Shown: positions 40,343 through 51,696, counted from the stretch's first letter. The stretch: DNA of 64,000 bases from an uncultured Pelagibacteraceae bacterium (GCA_902604795.1 CACKZV010000005.1:16876-80875); one strand, 5' to 3'. Notes: generated by a model from the sequence alone, not told the origin. Program-made: numbers and translations.

Positions 40343-42883
40343 AGCACCACAACAATGCTTGAACTTTTTCCCTGTTGCCTCACATCTTTCATTTCTAGAA
40401 ATTTTTCCTTCTTTATTTGTTACAAGTAAACATTTTGGATTATTATTTGTATTTATGCTTTTTTCATTTTGAACATCATTTTGATCATCATTTTTTTCAA
40501 TAAGTTTTAAATTAAATAAAATTGTAATCAAATCATACTTAAGTTTACTTAATAAATTTTCAAAAAGTGTAAATGCCTCTTTCTTATATTCAACTAAAGG
40601 ATCTCTTTGTCCATAAGATCTTAAACCAATCACTTGTCTTAATTGTTCTAAATATTGAATATGTAATTTCCAATTTTGATCAATTAGTTGTAAAAAAATT
40701 CTTTTTTCTATTTCGTTATATTGCTCTTCATTTAACATTTTTATTTTCTCTTCTCTTGAACTATTAAATTTATTTTTTATTTTTTCTTCAAAAGCCTTAT
40801 TTTCGAGATTAACTAATTCATTAATTTCACTTTCTTCAAATGATTTTCCAAATAAAGATTTTAATTGCATATGGATTTCATTTGATCCAGCATTGGCTAA
40901 CTTCTTTGTTTTCTTAAGTTTCAAATCATCAATAATTTCATCTAAAAAATTTTCAGAATATTGCTTAGAGTCTTTATTTTCTATAACTTCATTTCTTTGC
41001 GAAAATATTACTTGCCTTTGATCATTTAAAACATTATCAAATTTCAAAAGAGTTTTTCTAATATCAAAATTTCTTGCCTCAACTTTTTGTTGTGCTCTTT
41101 CTAATGCTTTATTTATCCAAGGATGGTCTATACTTTCTCCATCTTTAAGTCCAAGTTTTTCAAGTATATTATTCATTGACTCAGACCCAAAAATTCTCAT
41201 CAAATCATCCTCTAAACTTACATAGAATATAGAACTACCTTCATCACCTTGTCTACCTGATCTCCCTCTTGCTTGATTATCTACTCTCCTACTTTCCATC
41301 CTTTCTGTACCAATGACAAACAATCCTCCCAATTTTTTTATCTCAGCTTTATCACTTTCATCCTGACCTCCCAATTTGATATCAACCCCTCTACCTGAAA
41401 TACTTGTAGTAATAATTATTGAGTTTTTTTTCCCTGCATCTGCAATAATTTCAGCTTCCCTCTGGTGATTTTTTGCATTTAAAACTGTGTGTTTAATATT
41501 TTTTTTATCTAATAGGTTTGAGAAGTGTTCAGACTTATTTATACTTGAAGTGAAAACTAATAATGGCTGACCTTTTGCGTTGCATTCAACAATCTTATTA
41601 ATTATTGCCTCGTCTTTTTCATTACTAGTTCTAAATATTTGATCATTCGAGTCTTTTCTTATCATCTTCTTGTTGGTAGGGATTGATAATACTGGTAGAT
41701 TATAGATTTCAAAAAATTCCTCTGACTCTGTTAAGGCTGTACCGGTGCATCCAGCTATTTTTTTGTAGAGTTTAAAAAAATTTTGGTAAGTAATTGATGC
41801 TAAAGTTTGATTTTCAGCATTAATTGTTAAATTTTCTTTTGCCTCTAGACTTTGATGAAGGCCATCACCAAACCTCCTTCCTGGTAATTGTCTACCAGTT
41901 TGTTCATCAATAATTATTATTTGCCCATCTTTTACAATGTAATCTCTTCCACTCTGAAAAAGGTGTATTGCACGCAATGATTGATTAACTAAATGAACAA
42001 TATGAAGGTTTTCTGGATCATAAAAATTTTTATTTTTAAGTATTCCAGCATTTGAAAATATACTCTCAACATTATCCACACCATTATTAGTTAATAAAAT
42101 ATTCCTATCTTTTTCATCTATTTCAAAATCTTCTTTTTTTAAATTTTTAACAAGTTTATCAACAGCTATATATTGATTAGTTTTATCTTCCGTTGCTCCT
42201 GAAATTATTAGAGGTGTCCTAGCCTCATCAATTAAACAAGAGTCAATTTCATCAACAATCGCATAATTATGCTCTCTTTGAACCATAGTCTCTTTAGAAA
42301 ATTTCATATTATCTCTTAAATAATCAAAACCCAATTCACTATTAGTAGAATAAGTTATATCTTTTGAATAATTTTCTTTCCTTTCTAAATCATCTTGCCC
42401 AGTATTAATATATCCACAAGTTAAACCTAAAAACTCATAAATCTTTCCCATATTCTCGCTATCTCTTTTAGCCAAATAATCATTAACAGTTACTATATGG
42501 ACACCTTTTTTTTCTAGAGCATTAAGGAAAGCCGCAAGGGCTATGGTTAATGTTTTACCTTCTCCAGTTTTCATTTCTGCAATTTTATTCTCATGGATTA
42601 CAACACCGCCAATTAGCTGAACATCAAAGTGTCTTTCATTTCTAATTCTTTTAGAGGCTTCCCTAACCATTGAGAAAGCTTCAGGCAAAAGGTCATTTAA
42701 ACTTTTACCATTTTTAATTTCTTCTATCAGTTTCTCAGTTTTTTTTGGAAACATTTCGTCAGATAAATTTTCTAAATCTTTTTCTAAAAGATTAACTTTA
42801 TTGACAATTTGTTTAATTCGGTCTAGTTCCTTTTCATTACCGCTTTTAATAAGCTTTGAAAATATATTAAGTGGGTTAAACAT
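40337..42883 (-). CDS. secA: Preprotein translocase subunit SecA
   Basis: MKTGEGKTLTIALAAFLNAL; VDEIDSCLIDEARTPLIISG; SGRGVDIKLGG; GRSGRQGDEG. Confidence 0.96.
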   Translation of the reverse strand: MFNPLNIFSKLIKSGNEKELDRIKQIVNKVNLLEKDLENLSDEMFPKKTEKLIEEIKNGKSLNDLLPEAFSMVREASKRIRNERHFDVQLIGGVVIHENKIAEMKTGEGKTLTIALAAFLNALEKKGVHIVTVNDYLAKRDSENMGKIYEFLGLTCGYINTGQDDLERKENYSKDITYSTNSELGFDYLRDNMKFSKETMVQREHNYAIVDEIDSCLIDEARTPLIISGATEDKTNQYIAVDKLVKNLKKEDFEIDEKDRNILLTNNGVDNVESIFSNAGILKNKNFYDPENLHIVHLVNQSLRAIHLFQSGRDYIVKDGQIIIIDEQTGRQLPGRRFGDGLHQSLEAKENLTINAENQTLASITYQNFFKLYKKIAGCTGTALTESEEFFEIYNLPVLSIPTNKKMIRKDSNDQIFRTSNEKDEAIINKIVECNAKGQPLLVFTSSINKSEHFSNLLDKKNIKHTVLNAKNHQREAEIIADAGKKNSIIITTSISGRGVDIKLGGQDESDKAEIKKLGGLFVIGTERMESRRVDNQARGRSGRQGDEGSSIFYVSLEDDLMRIFGSESMNNILEKLGLKDGESIDHPWINKALERAQQKVEARNFDIRKTLLKFDNVLNDQRQVIFSQRNEVIENKDSKQYSENFLDEIIDDLKLKKTKKLANAGSNEIHMQLKSLFGKSFEESEINELVNLENKAFEEKIKNKFNSSREEKIKMLNEEQYNEIEKRIFLQLIDQNWKLHIQYLEQLRQVIGLRSYGQRDPLVEYKKEAFTLFENLLSKLKYDLITILFNLKLIEKNDDQNDVQNEKSINTNNNPKCLLVTNKEGKISRNERCEATGKKFKHCCGAL

Positions 42884-42941
42884 TTTGATATAAAATTAAA
42901 TATTAGAAATATATAGTAATTAATTAATTATTTTAAATATA

Positions 42942-44243
42942 ATGAAATTTAACATAAACAATTTTATAAAAACTGGCAGTCAAAGCTCTAAAATTGTTGA
43001 TTTTCAGGATTTAGATCATATTGATGGAGTTTCAATTTCTGCAGTCAGCGCTGGCTTATACAAATTTAAGAGAGATGAATTAGTTTTATTTTATTTTAGA
43101 GATGGCGCAAATTATGCCTCTGTATATACCCAATCAAAGTTAATATCAGAAAATTTAAAATGGAATAAAAAAATAAAAGCAAAAAAAATATTTGCATTAT
43201 TAGTTAACACTAGAAATGCCAATGCATTAACAGGTCAAGAAGGCTATGACGCATTGAAGAAAATTTCTTTAGATTTATCCTCAAAACTAACTGAGGTACA
43301 GAAAAGAGATGAAAATACTCCAAAAAAAATTTCTTCAAAAGAAATACTTTTTGGTTGTACAGGTACTATAGGAGAAAAATTTCCATTAGAAAAAATTAAA
43401 AATTCGTTACTAGAGTTAGTTGAGAAAATAAAATATACACAAAATAAATTAATCTGGATGAAAGCTGCAATGGGTATAATCACAACAGACTTAAAACCCA
43501 AATTGTCAATGGCCGAAACAAAAATTGGTTCATCAACAATTAAAATTTATGGAATTGCAAAAGGTTCTGGTATGATTTATCCAAATATGGCAACTACATT
43601 GGGTTATATATTTACTGATGCAACTTTATCTTCATCAGTTTTAAATGATGTCTTAAAAAACAATATAAAGACAACATTCAATGCTATTTCATGTGATGGG
43701 GACACAAGTACCAATGATATGGTTTCTATATTTTCAACCTGCAAAGTTAACCATTCAGAAATTAAAAAATTTAATGATAGTAGGCTTAAAAACTTTAACA
43801 AGGCAGTTCACGACGTTTTGTTAAATTTAGCTAAGCAAGTTGTTTCTGATGGAGAAGGAGCTTCTAAATTTATCTCTATTAATTGTATTAATTGCAGAAC
43901 TGAAAAAGATGCAAAAAATATATCTTTTAAAATAGCAAACTCATTGTTAGTTAAGACAGCGATTGCAGGAACAGATCCGAACTGGGGAAGAGTGGCTATG
44001 GCAATTGGAAATAGTGACGCCAAAATTAATGAACAAAAATTGTCTATTTCGTTCGGACCATATAAAATTTATCACAAAGGATCTTTATACAAATCCTACG
44101 ATGAAGAAAAAGTAATGGAATACATGAAAGGCAAATCAATTGAAATTGAAGTTGATATTGGTCAGGGAATTAAAAAATTTAAATCGTACACTATGGATTT
44201 AACAAAAAAATATATAGAAATTAATGCTGATTATAGGACTTAG
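42942..44243 (+). CDS. argJ: Glutamate N-acetyltransferase/amino-acid N-acetyltransferase
   Basis: NTRNANALTGQEG; GSGMIYPNMATTLGYIFTDA; AGTDPNWGRVAMAIGNSD. Confidence 0.94.
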   Translation: MKFNINNFIKTGSQSSKIVDFQDLDHIDGVSISAVSAGLYKFKRDELVLFYFRDGANYASVYTQSKLISENLKWNKKIKAKKIFALLVNTRNANALTGQEGYDALKKISLDLSSKLTEVQKRDENTPKKISSKEILFGCTGTIGEKFPLEKIKNSLLELVEKIKYTQNKLIWMKAAMGIITTDLKPKLSMAETKIGSSTIKIYGIAKGSGMIYPNMATTLGYIFTDATLSSSVLNDVLKNNIKTTFNAISCDGDTSTNDMVSIFSTCKVNHSEIKKFNDSRLKNFNKAVHDVLLNLAKQVVSDGEGASKFISINCINCRTEKDAKNISFKIANSLLVKTAIAGTDPNWGRVAMAIGNSDAKINEQKLSISFGPYKIYHKGSLYKSYDEEKVMEYMKGKSIEIEVDIGQGIKKFKSYTMDLTKKYIEINADYRT

Positions 44244-44283
44244 CTATATTGAAATTTTATAGGATAATATTTACATAACAATT

Positions 44284-44709
44284 ATGATTAAATATTTACT
44301 ATATTGTAAAGATTGTGAGCAAGAATTTGAAAGTTGGTTTAGCGCTTCTGATGAATACGATAGATTACTAAAACTAAAACTTTTAAATTGTCAATCCTGC
44401 GAGTCAATAAATGTTGAAAAGTCATTGATGTCCCCAAATTTATTAAACACCAAGAAAAAAGAAAATTTCAAAGAAATAAAAAAATATAAAGAAGTTCGTA
44501 AAAAACTTTCCGATTACAAAAAATTTGTAAAAGCAAATTTTGAGTATGTGGGAGAAAATTTTACCTATAAAGCAAGATCAATTCATTACGACAAAAAGAA
44601 ACCAAAAAAAGGTATTTATGGTAGTGCTTCACTCAAAGATGTTAAGGAATTAAGAGAAGAAGGAATAGAAACTGATATTATACCTTGGATTGATGACAAT
44701 AAAAATTAA
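44284..44709 (+). CDS. DUF1178 family protein
   Basis: KYLLYCKDCEQEFESWFSASDEYDRL...CQSCES. Confidence 0.82.
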   Translation: MIKYLLYCKDCEQEFESWFSASDEYDRLLKLKLLNCQSCESINVEKSLMSPNLLNTKKKENFKEIKKYKEVRKKLSDYKKFVKANFEYVGENFTYKARSIHYDKKKPKKGIYGSASLKDVKELREEGIETDIIPWIDDNKN

Positions 44710-45434
44710 ACTTTTTTGAATTCTGAAATATAATTTACAGATTTGTCAGATGTAACAGACCATTTATTTAAGATAGGATTAAATGTCATTCCATCAATTT
44801 TTTTTAGTTTTAATGAATTTTTTTTACAAATATCTGTCAAATGTTCTGGTTTAACAAATTTCTCCCAATCATGAGTACCTATTGGAAGCCATTTTAAAAC
44901 ATATTCGGCTCCCACAATCGCGAATAAATATGATTTAAGTGTTTTGTTTAAGGTAGCAATGAACATCACACCTGATTTCTTTAAAAACTTCGAACTTTCT
45001 TTAATGAAAAAATCAATATCCTCAACATGTTCAACAATCTCCATATTCAAAATAATATCAAATCTTTTCTTAATTTTTAAATTTTCTGGAGAGGAATTAT
45101 AATATTTAATTTTAAGTTTACTTTTTTTTAAATGATACTTAGCTACTTTTATATTTTTGGAAGAAGCATCTATACCAACAACATTTGCTCCAAGTTTAGC
45201 CATAGGTTCTGAGAGTAATCCACCACCGCATCCAATATCTAAAATGCTCAAGCCTTTAAAAGGTTCATGTGCAATTTTAATTTTAAACTCAGATAAAATT
45301 GTATCTCTTATGTATTTTATTCTTATCGGGTTAAATTTATGTAATGGCTTAAATTTTCCATTAGGATCCCACCATTCCTCAGCTATTTTTGAAAATTTTT
45401 CTATTTCTTTTTTATTTATTGTGTTATTTTTCAT
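44706..45434 (-). CDS. ubiG: Ubiquinone biosynthesis O-methyltransferase
   Basis: EEWWDPNGKFKPLHKFNPIRIKYI; LDIGCGGGLLSEPMAKLGANVVGID. Confidence 0.95.
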   Translation of the reverse strand: MKNNTINKKEIEKFSKIAEEWWDPNGKFKPLHKFNPIRIKYIRDTILSEFKIKIAHEPFKGLSILDIGCGGGLLSEPMAKLGANVVGIDASSKNIKVAKYHLKKSKLKIKYYNSSPENLKIKKRFDIILNMEIVEHVEDIDFFIKESSKFLKKSGVMFIATLNKTLKSYLFAIVGAEYVLKWLPIGTHDWEKFVKPEHLTDICKKNSLKLKKIDGMTFNPILNKWSVTSDKSVNYISEFKKV

Positions 45435-45503
45435 TGTTTATTGACATTACAATCAAGATGTATTTTATCAATATATTTTAATTTATATTAAAAAAAATTA
45501 TCA

Positions 45504-46715
45504 ATGAAAATAATTGTATTAAAATTTGGAGGTACATCAGTTGGTACAACTGATAGGATTAAAAGGGTTGCAAAGATTATTGCTAGTTATAAAAAAAAAT
45601 ACAATGTAATTGTACTGTCTTCTGCAATGAGTGGTGTGACAAATAAGTTAATCAATTTATCCAAAAAAATTAGCAAAAATTTTTCAGACTCAGAGTACGA
45701 TGTTTTAGTTTCGTCAGGAGAACAAGTCTCCTGTGCATTAATTTCAGGAGAATTAATTAATAGAGGTTATAATTCAAGATCTTGGATGTCATGGCAAATC
45801 CCAATAAACACAGAGGGAAAGCATAAATATTCAAGAATTAATAAAATTAACAAAAGTCAAATTGCAAGTTATTTAAAAAAAGGAGGAATTCCTATAATCA
45901 CAGGATTTCAAGGTATTAACAATAGAAATAGAATAACAACTATTGGTAGAGGTGGGACAGATGCAAGTGCAATTATGTTTGCAAAGTTTTTCAATGCAGA
46001 GAAATGTATAATATACACAGATGTTGACGGTGTTTATTCTACAGATCCAAAAAAACTTAAGAAAGCTAAAAAAATAAAAGTTATATCTTATGAAGAAATG
46101 CTAGAAATGTCTTCTTTAGGAGCAAAAGTTATGCAACCTCATTCTATTCAAGATGCAAGATTGAATAGGGTAGATATAGAAGTGAGATCTTCCTTTACAA
46201 ATAATGAAGGTACTCTAATAACAAAAAAAAAAAACATAATAAATAATAAGATTATTACTGGTATTTCAAATACAACTAATGATGCCAAAGTCACGCTTTT
46301 GGGCGTTAGAGATAAACCTGGGATTGCTGCATCAATTTTTAAACCTCTATCTGAAAATTCTATAAATGTAGATATGGTAGTACAAAATATTTCTGCCAAT
46401 GGGAAAGAAACTGACTTAACTTTTACAATAAAATCTGATGATTTAAGTAAAACAAAAAAAATTATTTTACAAAATAGAAACATAAATTTTAGAGATTTAA
46501 TATTTGATAAGAATGTTTCAAAAGTCTCAATAATAGGTGTTGGAATGGTCACCACTCCTGGAGTTACTTATAGAATGTTCCAGTCACTTGCTAATCAAAA
46601 AATAAATATTCAAGTAATATCTACATCGGAAATAAAAATTTCTGTGCTAATAGATAAAAAGAATTTACAAAAAGCTATATCTTCTCTGCACAAAGAATTT
46701 AAATTAAGTAAATAA
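45504..46715 (+). CDS. lysC: Aspartate kinase
   Basis: VLKFGGTSVGTTDRIKRVA; GRGGTDASAIMFAKFFNA; ACT domains. Confidence 0.95.
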   Translation: MKIIVLKFGGTSVGTTDRIKRVAKIIASYKKKYNVIVLSSAMSGVTNKLINLSKKISKNFSDSEYDVLVSSGEQVSCALISGELINRGYNSRSWMSWQIPINTEGKHKYSRINKINKSQIASYLKKGGIPIITGFQGINNRNRITTIGRGGTDASAIMFAKFFNAEKCIIYTDVDGVYSTDPKKLKKAKKIKVISYEEMLEMSSLGAKVMQPHSIQDARLNRVDIEVRSSFTNNEGTLITKKKNIINNKIITGISNTTNDAKVTLLGVRDKPGIAASIFKPLSENSINVDMVVQNISANGKETDLTFTIKSDDLSKTKKIILQNRNINFRDLIFDKNVSKVSIIGVGMVTTPGVTYRMFQSLANQKINIQVISTSEIKISVLIDKKNLQKAISSLHKEFKLSK

Positions 46716-46718
46716 TTC

Positions 46719-47819
46719 ATGAATATTAGACCATTTAGAGAAATAAAAAGACGAAAAACAAAAGTGATTAATGTTGGCAATGTAAAAGTTGGAGGAGATA
46801 ATCCAATTTCTGTTCAATCAATGACTAATACTTTAACTAAAGATGTTAAAGAAACTGTAAATCAAATTGAAAAAATTGAAGAGGCGGGGGCTGATATTGT
46901 AAGAGTATCATGCCCAGATGAAGACTCTACGAAAGCTCTCAAATATATTATAAAAAATACATCTATCCCAATAGTTGCTGATATACATTTTCACTACAAA
47001 AGAGCAATAGAGGCGGCTGAGAGTGGAGCTGCTTGTCTTAGAATAAACCCTGGAAATATTGGAGACAAAAAAAAAATTAAAGAGGTAATTTCTGCAGCAA
47101 AAAATAATAATTGTTCAATTAGAATTGGTGTTAACGCAGGATCACTAGAAAAAGATCTATTGGAAAAGTATAAAGAACCTTGTCCTGAAGCTCTAGTGGA
47201 GAGCGCAATTAGAAATATTAGTATTGTTGAAGACTTTGATTTTAATGAATTTAAAGTTAGTGTTAAATCCTCTGATGTATTTTTATCTATTGAAGCTTAT
47301 AGACAACTTTCCAAGGTAACTGATTATCCAATACATTTAGGTATTACAGAGGCAGGTTCTTTTTTGCCTGGTAGTATAAAATCTTCTATTGGTTTTGGTG
47401 CACTTCTTTTGAGTGGTATTGGAGACACTATAAGAGTTTCTTTATCTGATGATCCTGTAGAGGAAGTAAAAGTTGGAAATGAAATACTTAAATCACTTAA
47501 TTTACGAAATAGAGGGGTAAAAATTATTTCTTGTCCATCTTGTGCTAGACAAGCTTTTAATGTAATTGAAACTGTTAAAGAGTTAGAAGATAGACTGTCC
47601 CACATAAAAACTCCCATTTCTCTATCTATAATTGGATGCGTAGTTAATGGACCGGGAGAGGCAGCACAAACTGATATAGGTATTACTGGAGGAGGAAAAG
47701 GTAATAACATGCTTTATTTAAAGGGAATTGAAAGTAAAAAAATATCAAGCGATGAGATGATTTCTAAAGTTGTAAGATTGGTTGAAGAAAAAGCTGAAGA
47801 AATTGAAAAAGCCAAATAA
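46719..47819 (+). CDS. ispG: 4-hydroxy-3-methylbut-2-en-1-yl diphosphate synthase
   Basis: [39 protein letters not shown]. Confidence 0.96.
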   Translation: MNIRPFREIKRRKTKVINVGNVKVGGDNPISVQSMTNTLTKDVKETVNQIEKIEEAGADIVRVSCPDEDSTKALKYIIKNTSIPIVADIHFHYKRAIEAAESGAACLRINPGNIGDKKKIKEVISAAKNNNCSIRIGVNAGSLEKDLLEKYKEPCPEALVESAIRNISIVEDFDFNEFKVSVKSSDVFLSIEAYRQLSKVTDYPIHLGITEAGSFLPGSIKSSIGFGALLLSGIGDTIRVSLSDDPVEEVKVGNEILKSLNLRNRGVKIISCPSCARQAFNVIETVKELEDRLSHIKTPISLSIIGCVVNGPGEAAQTDIGITGGGKGNNMLYLKGIESKKISSDEMISKVVRLVEEKAEEIEKAK

Positions 47820-48889
47820 TGGTACCTTTATCAAAAGTTCAAGATTTAATAGTAAAACACTCTAAATTGGAAAAGGAGTTATCTTCACAGGAAATTGATA
47901 AAAAATCTTTTGCAGAGAAGTCAAAAGAATACTCTGAATTAAGTGACATTATTAAAGAAGCAGTTTCCTACTTTAATTTTCAGAAAAACAAAGATGAATT
48001 GGAAAATTTAATTAATGATAGTGATACAGACAAAGAGATGAAGGATTTAGCTATTACTGAATTAAATGAGCTTGAAAAAAATAATGAAAATGATGAAAAA
48101 AAAATAAAATTATATTTGTTACCTAAAGACGAGGCAGATACAAAAAATGCAATAATAGAAATAAGGGCTGGAACAGGTGGTCTGGAAGCAAGTTTATTTG
48201 CATCAGATTTATTTAAAATGTACGAAAAGGTAAGTCACAAAAAAAAATGGCTTTTGGAGGTTATATCTATTTCTAAAAGTGATGCTGGTGGGTTAAAAGA
48301 AGTTATTGCATCAATAAAAGGTAAAAATATTTATTCTTCATTAAAATATGAGAGTGGTGTCCATAGAGTACAAAGAGTTCCTGATACTGAAACTCAAGGA
48401 AGAGTTCATACATCTGCTGCTACCGTTGCAGTAATGCCTGAAGCTGAGGAAGTAGATGTAAAAATAGAAGATAAGGATTTAAGAATTGATGTGTTTAGAA
48501 GTAGTGGTCCAGGTGGCCAAAGTGTAAATACAACAGACTCTGCAGTTAGGATTACTCATATACCAACAGGAATTGTTGTAAGTCAGCAAGATGAAAAATC
48601 ACAAATAAGAAACAAAGAAAAAGGTTTAAAAATTCTTCGATCAAGAATTTATGAACTAGAAAGACAAATAAGAGATGAAGAAAGGTCAAAAGATAGAAAA
48701 AGTAAAATTGGAACTGGGGACAGATCTGAAAGAATTAGAACATATAATTTTCCACAAGGAAGAGTGACAGATCATAGAATAAATCTTACTTTGCATAAAT
48801 TAGCTGAATTTATGGAAGGTGAAATATTTGATGAAATGATTGAGAATTTAGTAATTCAAGCCCAAGAAAATGAACTTAGCAATATCTAA
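47819..48889 (+). CDS. prfA: Peptide chain release factor 1
   Basis: [47 protein letters not shown]. Confidence 0.96.
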   Translation: MVPLSKVQDLIVKHSKLEKELSSQEIDKKSFAEKSKEYSELSDIIKEAVSYFNFQKNKDELENLINDSDTDKEMKDLAITELNELEKNNENDEKKIKLYLLPKDEADTKNAIIEIRAGTGGLEASLFASDLFKMYEKVSHKKKWLLEVISISKSDAGGLKEVIASIKGKNIYSSLKYESGVHRVQRVPDTETQGRVHTSAATVAVMPEAEEVDVKIEDKDLRIDVFRSSGPGGQSVNTTDSAVRITHIPTGIVVSQQDEKSQIRNKEKGLKILRSRIYELERQIRDEERSKDRKSKIGTGDRSERIRTYNFPQGRVTDHRINLTLHKLAEFMEGEIFDEMIENLVIQAQENELSNI

Positions 48890-48891
48890 AT

Positions 48892-49737
48892 ATGAATTAT
48901 AGTCAAATTTTAAAAAAAGGTGAGAATTTTTTAAAAAAAAGTAAAATTAAAAATCCTAATCTTGACACCGAATTAATTTTATCAAAAGTAATTAACAAAA
49001 AAAGAGAGGAAATATTATTAAACACAAATAAAAAATTGAAAATAAAAGATATAATTAAATTTAAATATTATTTATTGAGAAGATATCAAAAAGAACCGAT
49101 AGCATATATTCTAGGCTACAAATATTTTTGGAAATTTAAGTTTTTAACTAACAAATCAGTTTTAATTCCTAGACCAGATACTGAATTAATTATAGAAGAA
49201 ACTTTAAAGTATCTTCCAGTTAATAAGTCAAAAAAAATATTAGATATTGGAACTGGATCGGGATGTATCGTAATTACCTTATTAAAAGAGCGACCAAACT
49301 GTAGAGGTACAGCCATAGATATATCTCTAAAAGCACTAAATGTTGCAAAAACTAATGCAAAATTGCATCAAATAGAAAATAAAATTAATTTTATTAATAT
49401 CGATATTGACAAATATAAATCTAATAACTATGATTTAATCGTATCTAATCCTCCATACATAAACAGTATTGAATTAAATAGATTAGATGATGATATAAAA
49501 TTTCATGAACCAATGTTAGCATTATCAGGAGGTTCAGATGGATTTAGAAATTTAAAAAAAGTAATTATAAAAAGTAAAAAATTGTTAAAAATAAATGGAA
49601 AACTTATTCTTGAGATCGGTTATAAACAAAAAAATGAATGTTTAAAAATGTTAAATGAAAATGGCTTTTATATTAATAAAATATCTAAAGACTTATCTGG
49701 AAAAGACAGATGTATAGCAAGTACTAAAATAAAATAA
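48892..49737 (+). CDS. prmC: Protein-(glutamine-N5) methyltransferase, release factor-specific
   Basis: LDIGTGSGCIVITLL; LIVSNPPYI; downstream of prfA. Confidence 0.94.
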   Translation: MNYSQILKKGENFLKKSKIKNPNLDTELILSKVINKKREEILLNTNKKLKIKDIIKFKYYLLRRYQKEPIAYILGYKYFWKFKFLTNKSVLIPRPDTELIIEETLKYLPVNKSKKILDIGTGSGCIVITLLKERPNCRGTAIDISLKALNVAKTNAKLHQIENKINFINIDIDKYKSNNYDLIVSNPPYINSIELNRLDDDIKFHEPMLALSGGSDGFRNLKKVIIKSKKLLKINGKLILEIGYKQKNECLKMLNENGFYINKISKDLSGKDRCIASTKIK

Positions 49738-50117
49738 TGAATAATTTTAAAAATAATAACAGAAGAGGTCGTTTTAAACCAAATGGAGATAGAGGTTTTA
49801 GAAGAAACGGAAATGGACACAAGTCTAATGGTGATTTTGGAAATGGATCTTCTTTTAAAAGAAGACACCCGGGAAAAAATAATCAAAATGCCTCAAAACT
49901 GGTCGAGAAGTATAATGATCTTGCCAGAGAAGCCCTTTCAAATGGCGATAAAATTTTGTCTGAAAACTACTTGCAGCATTCAGAACACTTTTCAAGAATT
50001 CTTATTTCCCAAGAAAATTTAAGAAATGATAACGAAAATGCATCAGATGCTAATATTAACAATGAATTAAAAAATGAGGCTGAAAAAAAAGAAGCAGAAG
50101 AAACAACAACAAAATAA
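49737..50117 (+). CDS. DUF4167 family protein
   Basis: Gly/Arg/Asn-rich N-terminus; ASKLVEKYNDLAREALSNGDKILSENYLQHSEHFSRIL. Confidence 0.85.
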   Translation: MNNFKNNNRRGRFKPNGDRGFRRNGNGHKSNGDFGNGSSFKRRHPGKNNQNASKLVEKYNDLAREALSNGDKILSENYLQHSEHFSRILISQENLRNDNENASDANINNELKNEAEKKEAEETTTK

Positions 50118-50118
50118 A

Positions 50119-51414
50119 TTACATTTTCGATATTAAATCAGATTTCAGAACATCAATTTTAATTTTATTTACTTCAAATACTTTACGTTGATCACCCTTT
50201 AATATTTTTCCTGATGGTAACTTGAGTTTTTGCGAATTTATTTTTCTCCCATTTTCAATCACTTCATAATGTAAATGAGGTCCAGTTGAAAGACCCGTTG
50301 ATCCAACATAGCCAATTACTTGACCCTGTTTAACTCTTGCTCCTTTTTTAATACCTCTTCCAAATTTTGACATGTGTGCATACACAGTTTGATAAACTCT
50401 ATTATGTTTTATTTTAACACAATTACCTCCACCTCCACACCATTGAGCTCTTACTACTAGACCATCTCCTGAAGCAAGAATGGGAGTTCCTGTTGGAGCA
50501 GCAAAATCTGTGCCAGTATGCATTTTTGTAAAACCTAAAATTGGATGTTTCCTTTTTCCGAATGAAGATGATAATCTTGCACCATTAATAGGAGTTTTCA
50601 TTAAAGTCTTTCTCATACTTTTTCCATTTTCATCAAAGTAATCAATTTTATTTTTTTCATATTCATACCTATAAAGTTTAAGATCTTCATTTTGTAAAGT
50701 TAGGTTAGCAAAAATTATATTTCCTGTTTCAATTATTTCGTTTTTGTCATTTAAGAATTCTTCATAGATAATTTGAAAACTATCATTTTCCCAAATGTCT
50801 CTTTGAAAATCAACTTGAAAACCATATAGTCTTGCAAATTCAATAATTATATTAGGCTTTATATTTAAATTTAGAGCAGATTGATATAAACTGTTTGTAA
50901 TTTTACTTTCCTTATAAGAAATTATTTTCTTCAAGTTTTTTTCTAATAACTCAGATTTAAAGCTTTGATTTTCAAAGTTTCTAACAAAATAAATCTCACT
51001 TTTTTTACTGATTTCAATTAAAAATTCTACGATTTTAGGTTTCTCTTTGTTATCTATTTTAAAATAAATTTTTTGATCAGGTCTTAATATTTTAATTTTA
51101 TTATTTTTTTTAACAGTTTCGAGAAATATTTTTTTTTCACTCTTTGGTATTTCAATATTATTGATTATGACTTCATAATTATCCCCTTCTTTTACAAAAT
51201 ACTGATATTCTGTAAATCTATTGTCTAAACTAGATGTTATTTTTTTGAATGTTTTTTTAAGATAAATGTTGTTGAGAGTTTTTTTTATGTACTCATACTG
51301 TGATTTCTTTTTAATCTCATTAATGTAAGTGACAAATATTGCAATTGTAACTAATAAAATTAACCAAATTAAATGTGTTTGTGATTTAATTTTTTTTTTT
51401 AATTTTAATAGCAC
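50119..51414 (-). CDS. M23 family metallopeptidase (peptidoglycan endopeptidase)
   Basis: HPILGFTKMHTGTDFAAPTGTPILASGDG; VKIKHNRVYQTVYAHM; STGPHLHYEV. Confidence 0.93.
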   Translation of the reverse strand: MLLKLKKKIKSQTHLIWLILLVTIAIFVTYINEIKKKSQYEYIKKTLNNIYLKKTFKKITSSLDNRFTEYQYFVKEGDNYEVIINNIEIPKSEKKIFLETVKKNNKIKILRPDQKIYFKIDNKEKPKIVEFLIEISKKSEIYFVRNFENQSFKSELLEKNLKKIISYKESKITNSLYQSALNLNIKPNIIIEFARLYGFQVDFQRDIWENDSFQIIYEEFLNDKNEIIETGNIIFANLTLQNEDLKLYRYEYEKNKIDYFDENGKSMRKTLMKTPINGARLSSSFGKRKHPILGFTKMHTGTDFAAPTGTPILASGDGLVVRAQWCGGGGNCVKIKHNRVYQTVYAHMSKFGRGIKKGARVKQGQVIGYVGSTGLSTGPHLHYEVIENGRKINSQKLKLPSGKILKGDQRKVFEVNKIKIDVLKSDLISKM

Positions 51415-51483
51415 AATACTTCCGATAGATTAAAAATGTTGAAATATATGACTTTTTATCACATTTTTTGTTTATCTAAAAAC

Positions 51484-51511
51484 TTGATTTATAAATTATT
51501 TCCAATATAAG
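51484..51511 (+). promoter_or_regulatory. Candidate rrn promoter: TTGATT - 16 bp - TATAAG
   Basis: Sigma70-like boxes about 185 bp upstream of 16S; a competing TTGTTT/TATAAA pair lies at about 51468-51495. Confidence 0.3.
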
Positions 51512-51696
51512 CGTCACACTCAGCATATAAAAATGTTGTTTATTGGGCTTTATAGCTCAATTAGCTATTTAAATTGTATAGATTTTAAGAAGAGAAGTGT
51601 GGACGGTTAAGGTTACCAAAATTTGTCGTACACACTTCAACATTATACAAATATTATTCTTAGTATTTGTATAGAAGCTAGTGTGCGCCGTTTTTA

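Noticed and set aside
46148-46555. Antisense ORFs such as 46148-46555, 47324-47710, 30634-30945, 37725-37982
   Set aside because: Opposite strand of well-identified genes (lysC, ispG, argD, glcB) with no recognisable family motifs
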